Under the pieces are notes generated by a model. The model saw nothing but the letters and a program-made list of their open reading frames with translations. It was not told the DNA's origin and made no database searches. This document shows positions 57,585-64,000 of a stretch of 64,000 nt of DNA, in pieces. The translations under genes were made by a program, and so were the position numbers. How positions within the stretch are numbered: position 1 is the first letter of the stretch; each line of letters opens with the position of its first letter. The stretch spans positions 186,001 through 250,000 of the forward strand of contig JADANN010000457.1 of assembly GCA_018806985.1 (NCBI GenBank), in the 5' to 3' direction. The DNA is from Angiostrongylus vasorum. Taxonomy: Eukaryota > Nematoda > Chromadorea > Rhabditida > Metastrongylidae.

Positions 57585-58030
57585 AGACCCAGCTCAGTGC
57601 TCATCTTTTGGTTTCACGATTGTCTTAATGTACGCGTCAGAAACCTGGTCCCTACGTAAGCAGGATGGAAGATGACGCCGCTCTAGAACGTGAACTCGAA
57701 ACAACGATGCTAGGAAGATCCCGTATTGCGACAGAGGGAACGAGCTACGACCTGCGTCAATGATCAAAAAATCAAAAAGACGCCAGATTGTACGTCAGAT
57801 TGTCGAAGATACTCTGCCTTGGGCACGTAAGGCGTCTTAACCGACGGACAACAGCCGTTAGATCAGGAGGACCACTGACCCGATGTTCAGGGCTCTTCAT
57901 GAAAACTGCTAAAGAAAGATGTGGTGCTCACCGAGTCCTAAGAGTGAGCAGAGCCCACTGAGCTACTCATACATGCAACAAGGAAAAATATAGTTTACTG
58001 ATCCCCGTTCGGGTTACTGGACGATTAAGT
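57585..58030 (+). mobile_element. RTE-like LINE, copy E (3' fragment)
   Basis: Degenerate C-terminal part: LMYASETWSLRKQDG, then RRLNRRTTAVR and remnants of LEE(R)YDAHRV...THWATLA. It ends about 50 bp from the stop of the TRPM gene. Confidence 0.75.
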
Positions 58031-58077
58031 GATAGATGTGATGTGTGTTAATAGGATTACCTAATACGTCGACAACT

Positions 58078-61000
58078 TTACCTCTTCTTAATCTGACCAA
58101 TCTCTTCATTTATAGTCTCAGCAAAAATTTCAAAGATCTTGTGTAGCACGATCTGAGCATGTTCGATGCACTCTTCGGGACCAGCATTTTCCTCTATTGG
58201 GTTGTTGCCGATCTGAACTGAACTGAATTCGTCGTTGATTGCTGTTTTTTTCTCACAGAAAATTCACTAATAAAGAAAAAACTCACCAGTTCTCTCACTT
58301 TCGAGTGGAATTTGGACCTCCTTTTTTTCTGCAAAGATAAATCATTTAGAAATCCGCTCATAATTAAGGAAACAACGATAACAGAAGATAGCTGCATGAG
58401 AATGGGAATGAAAACAAATTGTTGTTAAATGGTAGAAATCAATAAGGTCGGAACAGATTTACAAAATGGAGAACAATGAGGAAATGATTAGGACGTTGAA
58501 TAGTCCACAAGTATTGGGAATCTGGAATCATTATGCTCCTTCTGCTAAGAAATTATGACAATGTTGTTTGCTTGAGAAACCTACAGGGACCAGACTTCTC
58601 ACTTCCTCCAAATCAAATTGGTCATGAATGTGCTGCCGCACCTGCTTCAACGTCCCCCAGGGCCTGCCTATAAACAATTGTAAACAAAATGAAAATAAGT
58701 GACTTCCGTAATCATGTTTTAGAGAAATGGCAATAAGCGCTTTGATTGATAACGAAACTCTTATGGACTAGGGAAGGGCGCGTGGTGCGCAAAGGTTAGA
58801 GGGGCCCTGCAACACATATTAGGTCGCTTCTTCGACCCTGCAAGGTGAGTTCACTAAGCTTTCCATCCTTCTTGCACACACAGGAATTGGCACACTTGCA
58901 CAAGACTTTTTTGTGAGGACAAAAACACTAACTTCATTCATCAGTAGGCCATCGCAAGTCATTGTATAGGCCAGATTTGCATTCAATCATTTCTAACGAT
59001 GCTTCATGAAGTCGAATTCGTGGAAAGTACCTTGGCTGTTCAGAAATCAGATTCTTGGCTCATCCGTCAAGAGTTGGTCAATGACAAGTCCATCACTTCT
59101 GTGGTTTTTTTTCACACTTTGTTAAATGGCAAGATGTTGTTCTTAACACTAACTTTCTTCATTCTTCTAACTCCACTATTCTTATCAGTCTCCTACTTTT
59201 TGAAGACTTGTCCCACGTTCTGACGGAAGTATCTATTCGTTCATTCTACTTCTACAAAGTCCTCTAGTCGAGTGCAAAGTCTTACACAATTGGACTGCCA
59301 AACAAGTGAAATCGCAAGTTCGAAGTTCAAACGCTGTGAATTAACGGTGTGATTTTGACTGTAGCCTCAGCTTAACTGAGTTCAGTGATGAATTATGCAT
59401 CCCAGATCATTCCTGTTGACGGCTGATTGCTGATGGCAGCGTTAGGGTAAAAAACTGACCGAGAGAAACGCGAAGCAAGTGCCTCAATGGAGCAGTGATC
59501 CCACGGAAACGATAGTCAGGGGGTTCGAATATGGCCCGAAATGCAGGTTTTAAAAACATCTCAGCATCATCGTGGTTTTATTCTACGCGTGTTGTGCCGT
59601 AAAAAATACTAGACAGTAGAGAAAAAGTTAAACGCTGCGATTTTACATCACTTCTAAAGCGGATGACGAAGTTGCCTCTGTTCTTTTTTAATTGTTCTCG
59701 CTCTACTCAAAGGTGAAGAATTTTATAAACCTTCAATATAACTGAGGATTCGGTTAATTTTCCGAATAATGAAGAAGGAGGAGCAGGTGCAGAAAAGGCA
59801 CAGAAAGAAGAAGACGACTTTCAGTAGAAGCAGGAAAACTTGGAATGAATAATAGAGTAGGGATAGCGGTGGTGGCAACCAAAGCTTCGCTTCATATCTG
59901 AAATCTTGCAACAAATTAAAAACAATCAGAAATCCGACATTATCTCAAGGTATTGCACTTTGGTAAGCCTATACCAAAAATCAAAACAGATTAGATTCTA
60001 ACCATCAAGAGCAAGCCAATGCTTAGATAAAATGTTGAAATTTTAAAAGCCTTCTAAAGAACAGATGCCAGAAAAGCTTACGTAGCGAGAAGGACGTAGT
60101 TCTCATACTTCCAATATATTGCCGAACCTCCGCCTGAAACCTCTTCGTATTCCTTCCTGTAAAAAGGTAGTTTGCGTTTCCGTCTTTTCGTCGACAATCT
60201 TCCGAGTTCAATGAATTGCAGCACTTTACTTCTTGCACAAATCGTAAGTCCTTGAAAGAGGTCTAGCAACGACGGGTGTACAACTAAAGATTTTTCTCCC
60301 GTCATAGGCTCTTCTTGTGGCAAAATTGAGAGGTATTTAAGAGTTTAAAGTGAGAAAACATGCAGGAATTTCAAAGTTTCATCGCGATCTAACGACCGTC
60401 TCCACGAGTTTAGGACTCGTCACATTTGGTTGTAGCATACGAATCCATTAAGTTCCAGGAAGGACAGTAGCTTAGCGTAATAAAGACGTATTTCACATTA
60501 GATTTAGACAAAAGGAAACTAGAAGGGAAAGTGAGGTGGTTTGCTTAATTCCATAATTTTTGGTTATAAATTGCATGCGCATATGTCTTAGACCAAGTTA
60601 CGCCGCTACAAGTATATAAGTTTGTAACGTGTAAAAATTCCAGGCTCTATATTTTAAACTGTGATAGGATAGTCGCAATTAGAAAGTCCGTTCGCTCACG
60701 AAAGCAGAGCGGTGAGCAAGTTGACGAGCATGATGCTGGCGACGACCATGTAGGTAAACACGGTGATCGGGACGAGGGTCGTTCGAAACAGACAGTGCAT
60801 GTCGTTCAAATTGGCTCTCCACACAGACACCCAAGTGATATCAGCGCAACCATGCAGTGAACCTAGAAGTCGAACTGTTAAAATGCCGTGGAGAAAGGGG
60901 AATTGGCTTGAACAAACAAAGTGACGTTGGCTGTATTGCCACCGTAGATGATTTGAAAGCGTTGTACTTTGCAATAAAATCTGTATAATTACATAGCAGC

Positions 61001-63355
61001 AAAGATTTGGGAAAACAATTTCATCCCAAAACAAAAATGCCTGTTCTATTTTCTAAGTTTTTAACACCCATTCTCCAGTCGAATTGAGGTTCTGCTCACA
61101 ATAAGAAATTTTCACAAAAGTGTAAAAATGAAGCTCAGTCTTAGGGAAATACCCTCGTACTGGCCGTGAACTACCTTCGTCCTCAAAAAGCGACATGTTT
61201 TTCTGCCAGATGAAACAACTCTTGATTCTTTAAAATCATTTGCTGAGGTCTTTTAAAAAGCTGTGCAATATATGTTAACGATATGCTAATGACCGTAACC
61301 TTTACCACTCCTATTCCTTCCTTAGCTATACCTCCATGTTAGCAAGTCATCTAGACTAAAGCAGCTATAGTTCTTTAATTCTAAAGACTTGCACAAGGCC
61401 ACGTGTGACGCAGTGGTCGGATACCCTCTGCTACACACACATAGTTTCGATCCACGTAGCCATGACCCCCAAGCTCTCCATCCTTTTGGGGTCGGCAAAT
61501 TGGTACCAGACTTGTCTGGGAGGATAGCAGCACTGGGTCGATACATCGGTAGGCTATCACGAGTCATTGTAAGGGCCAGATATGCATGCAATGACCTTCA
61601 AACGATGCTTAATAAAGTCGAATGCATGCCACATCTTTCAGGGATTGGTCAACGCCGAGAGCTTTTAGAGCTTTTTTAAGGATTTGCACCGTAAAAAGGC
61701 CTAAAAATATAAGAGAATGTTGACAAAGCATTTGGGTGGTTCTAGACAAAACAAGGAAACCCAACCTGCTGTTTAAGGAACAAGAAAACGTTAAAAATTA
61801 CTGGATTCTTTTCTCGGCTTTGTAATTTACAATCTGGAAATGATATTGGATGAACAAAAAGCCAACCGAGCAATGCGAGAGCAAAATTAACCCAACAAAT
61901 GTGACGCTGCGACAAAAGTTACGAAAGTATTGTGGTAATACAAACAAGGCCTTTTACGGTAATTAAATATTTGATGAAGCATTCAACTACGACACAGCAA
62001 CAGCGGTCATGCACAATTTCTGCTTAGCCTGTACATGAATGAAGGTGTTCCCAAACTTTGTTTTGAATGATCCCAACACCACTTGCTATCACCACACTCA
62101 AACATACCATATGTATCTACATGTAAATAGTCGACATTTCTATTTTTACAAGGAGCTTTGTACGGCTAACGTTTCGACGCCCCCTTCCTTCCTCAGAGCC
62201 GCTTCGATCGGAGTCGGTCCCACATCCTACAACTGGTCGCTGTCGTGGTCGAATCGAATCCAGTAAGGCGAGCACCGTCCGAATGCTGAACTTCACTCAG
62301 CAGTGTCTTTTTATACAAGACGGATTTTGATGGATTGCCGGCATCCAATATGATCTACTTAGTCCGGGCTATGCATCCTGCAGTAGTTGATCTCACACTG
62401 ACTAACACGTGGCGAATCCATGTTTTCTAAAGCGACTATCGTTTAACCTCGGCATTAGTAATCAATTCCTTCTTCGATTTGGAATAAAAAATGCATATGA
62501 ATTGCTGTAGTAGTTCACAAAGTTCTGGAGATTTTGCTGCCCTTGAAATACTCTGCCCTAGAATTTTATCACTTCGTTGACTTGCCGACCTGATTTGTCA
62601 CCATCGTCCACTTCTCCAAAAATCTCGAATGCTCCCTTCTGAAAGATCATCCACGCCAGTGAGTGATTCGATCTCATCGAGTAGTTCTCTAAAAGTTCAT
62701 TTCTCGCGAGTGTCCCTTTCTTCTTTGGAAAATATGAAAATCATAACTATATTGAGACTAGAGATTACATTTATGAATTGCGGTATCGTATTCAACATAC
62801 CCACATCTGTGAGGTTAAAGTTTACAAACAAAAAAGAATGAACATTTTACCTGCCATGCTAATATGAAGCACAGCGAAAATCATCCAAAATATGACGAAG
62901 ATCAGGAAAAACTTCCACAGTGTCCTGATCTGCAAATTCGGCTTAGGTACTTTCAGCAGTTTTGTTTTCGAAAGTGAAAATTTTTCCTTTTTGCTTCCCA
63001 CTTTCTTTTCAGATCTGCTCAGCTAATGAACTCCTAAAACTCTCAAGTGGGACCAATCCATTCCTGCGTTTACGCTACTTAGTGACTTCGACTAAACGTT
63101 TCCTCGTTTAATGTTTTGATAATGTCAATTTGTGGACCATAAAACTTTAATATGATTCAAGGAATATTGAAGTTAATGAAGACAGATTGTTTATACGGGA
63201 AATCCTTGGAAACACTTACCATCCTTTTCAGCATAAAGGTGAGAACGCTGAAGAAGTAGAAGACGCTCAAATAACGAATCATGGAAACAGCAGCGAACAG
63301 AAAGGACACATGGAAGATCAGATCGCTCATAGTGCTGACAAACGCCCACCAACCT
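58078..63355 (-). CDS. TRPM-type cation channel, C-terminal half (5' exons outside or unrecognised)
   Basis: Eight exons with agreeing phases: 63355-63220, 63022-62851, 60874-60700, 60156-60082, 59897-59731, 58667-58585, 58328-58287 and 58212-58078 (327 residues, stop TAA). The exon 1-2 products hold hydrophobic segments (SDLIFHVSFLFAAVSMIRYL; WKFFLIFVIFWMIFAVLHIS). Exon 3 ends with the last transmembrane helix, VPITVFTYMVVASIMLVNLL. Exons 4-5 give the conserved TRPM block KEYEEVSGGGSAIYWKYENY, then LLATYEAKLWLPPPLSLLYY. Exons 6-8 encode a charged C-terminus (QHIHDQFDLEEVRSL; CIEHAQIVLHKIFEIFAETI). C. elegans relatives would be gon-2/gtl-1/gtl-2, Mg2+/Ca2+-permeable plasma-membrane channels; I cannot tell which. 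The pore loop between the last two helices looks unusually short. Confidence 0.85.
58777..59025 (+). repeat. SINE1 copy, diverged
   Basis: GGCGCGTGGTGCGCAAAGG head, GCCCTGCAACACATATT, ATCAGTAGGCCATCGCAAG, and GATGCTTCATGAAGTCGAAT. The tail is lost. It lies in a TRPM intron. Confidence 0.75.
59405..59560. repeat. Foldback/tRNA-like half element
   Basis: GCTGATTGCTGATGGCAGCG and GAGAGAAACGCGAAGCAAG match the right foldback arm. GGGGTTCGAATATGGCCC is a B-box-like sequence. Confidence 0.5.
61397..61668 (+). repeat. SINE1 copy, well preserved
   Basis: GGCCACGTGTGACGCAGTGG head, TTGGTACCAGACTTGTCTGG, AGTCGAATGCATGCC, ending GCCGAGAGCTTTTAGAGC. It lies in a TRPM intron. Confidence 0.85.
62140..62420 (-). 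repeat. Penelope-type end relic with hammerhead-like core
   Basis: Minus strand 62171-62196: CTGAGGA, spacer, GTC, GAAAC, followed by GTTAGCCGTACAAAGC. GAAAC-G...C-GTA could form the short stem III with a GTA cleavage triplet. Located in a TRPM intron. Confidence 0.5.
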
Positions 63356-63659
63356 CTGAATTGATCAGCTCATCAAGTGAGCAATGAGTTCTTTCTTCTA
63401 CATTACGGTTGGCCAAGGATCACTGTGACACCTTTTAGTTGTGCTCTACCACAGTGATAGGCAGAGCTGCGTTTACTGGTTGCCTAGAGGCAAAAAGTCG
63501 TAAGGTTGGCTAAGAATTAATCCATATCACCACAAGGTTATCAAGAACGCTAGTGAAACTAATGCAGCATAGAAAACTACTAAATGCTGCAGTGCTACTA
63601 ATGCGTCGATTCGAAAAGATCGGCTTTGATCGCTTTAATCGGTGGCTAGTATACACCTG

Positions 63660-64000
63660 ACGATGCTATCCTCCCAACGTGGGATGTGTTCCTGGGTGTC
63701 GGACTGCGATGTACAGCGGGGGATTCGTCCCCTGGCAGGGTCTCCAGGCTGAGAAGGAGTCCGGTGTTTCCATCACGAAGCCTAGATAAGAGTAAACCAA
63801 TACCAGGATCCACCACCGTCTTGGTATCAAGATCGCATGGTGGTAAGTCTCCCTCTGATCCACAAGGACTGCGACTGCCTGTCGTGGTGACGGCCTGGGG
63901 CAGACTTTGGTCATGCTGTCCTCGGGATTCCAGGGAACCACAATGTCTTAACTACCAAATCTCCGAAAATTTGTGATTATGCTGGAGCCCGCACAACTAG
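63660..64000 (-). repeat. Repeat R1, copy 3, runs off the right edge
   Basis: The reverse complement carries TTTTCGGAGATTTGGTAG, GGTTCCCTGGAATCCCGAGG, CACCATGCGATC, CTCTTATCTAGGCTTCGTGA and GACACCCAGGAACACATCCC, as in copies at 11420 and 13395. Confidence 0.85.

Noticed and set aside
1..64000. CRISPR arrays, rRNA and intact tRNA genes
   Set aside because: No spaced short repeats or rRNA signatures. All tRNA-like boxes belong to dispersed SINE copies and lack a complete cloverleaf by eye.

Overview
The window looks like a parasitic nematode genome, probably strongylid (hookworm-like). It is AT-rich with short worm-type introns ending TTTTCAG. It carries nematode-type UDP-glucuronosyltransferase, CLN3 and TRPM-like genes, and it is densely packed with non-LTR retrotransposons, Penelope-like elements and tRNA-derived SINEs. 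The species is an inference. All assignments come from reading the sequence; no database search was run.

Layout. 1-1.75 kb holds a decayed BEL/Pao LTR-retrotransposon. 6.2-15.6 kb (minus) holds a CLN3/battenin orthologue, of which eight phase-consistent exons were found. Its 5 kb intron has been filled by an RTE-like LINE (copy A) and by repeat R1, which has a perfect 16-bp target-site duplication. 17-26 kb holds unassigned minus-strand exons (17.5, 23.0-23.4, 25.2 kb), a foldback element and SINE/Penelope debris. 26.3-37.6 kb (minus) is a UDP-glucuronosyltransferase gene of 11 exons whose phases all agree. Its introns house a palindromic Penelope derivative, a possible transposase relic, a truncated LINE, two SINEs and LINE copy B. 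39.3-42 kb holds a Penelope GIY-YIG fragment between inverted repeats, abutting LINE copy D. 44-49.2 kb (minus) is a tandem UGT duplicate reduced to its last two exons: one is frameshifted, and a 2.4 kb Penelope element sits between them. 52.6-56.85 kb is a second LINE family, split by an internally deleted copy of the first family. 58.1-63.4 kb (minus) is the 3' half of a TRPM-type cation channel gene (eight exons, natural stop).

The three host genes are all on the minus strand and show no operon-like spacing. They share no evident pathway: a lysosomal membrane protein, an ER detoxification enzyme and a cation channel. The rest is mostly transposable-element archaeology. The least routine feature is a set of Penelope-derived units with inverted ends carrying hammerhead-ribozyme-like cores (CTGANGA, stem II, GAAAC). 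They range from a longer element down to a palindrome of about 280 bp with no ORF.
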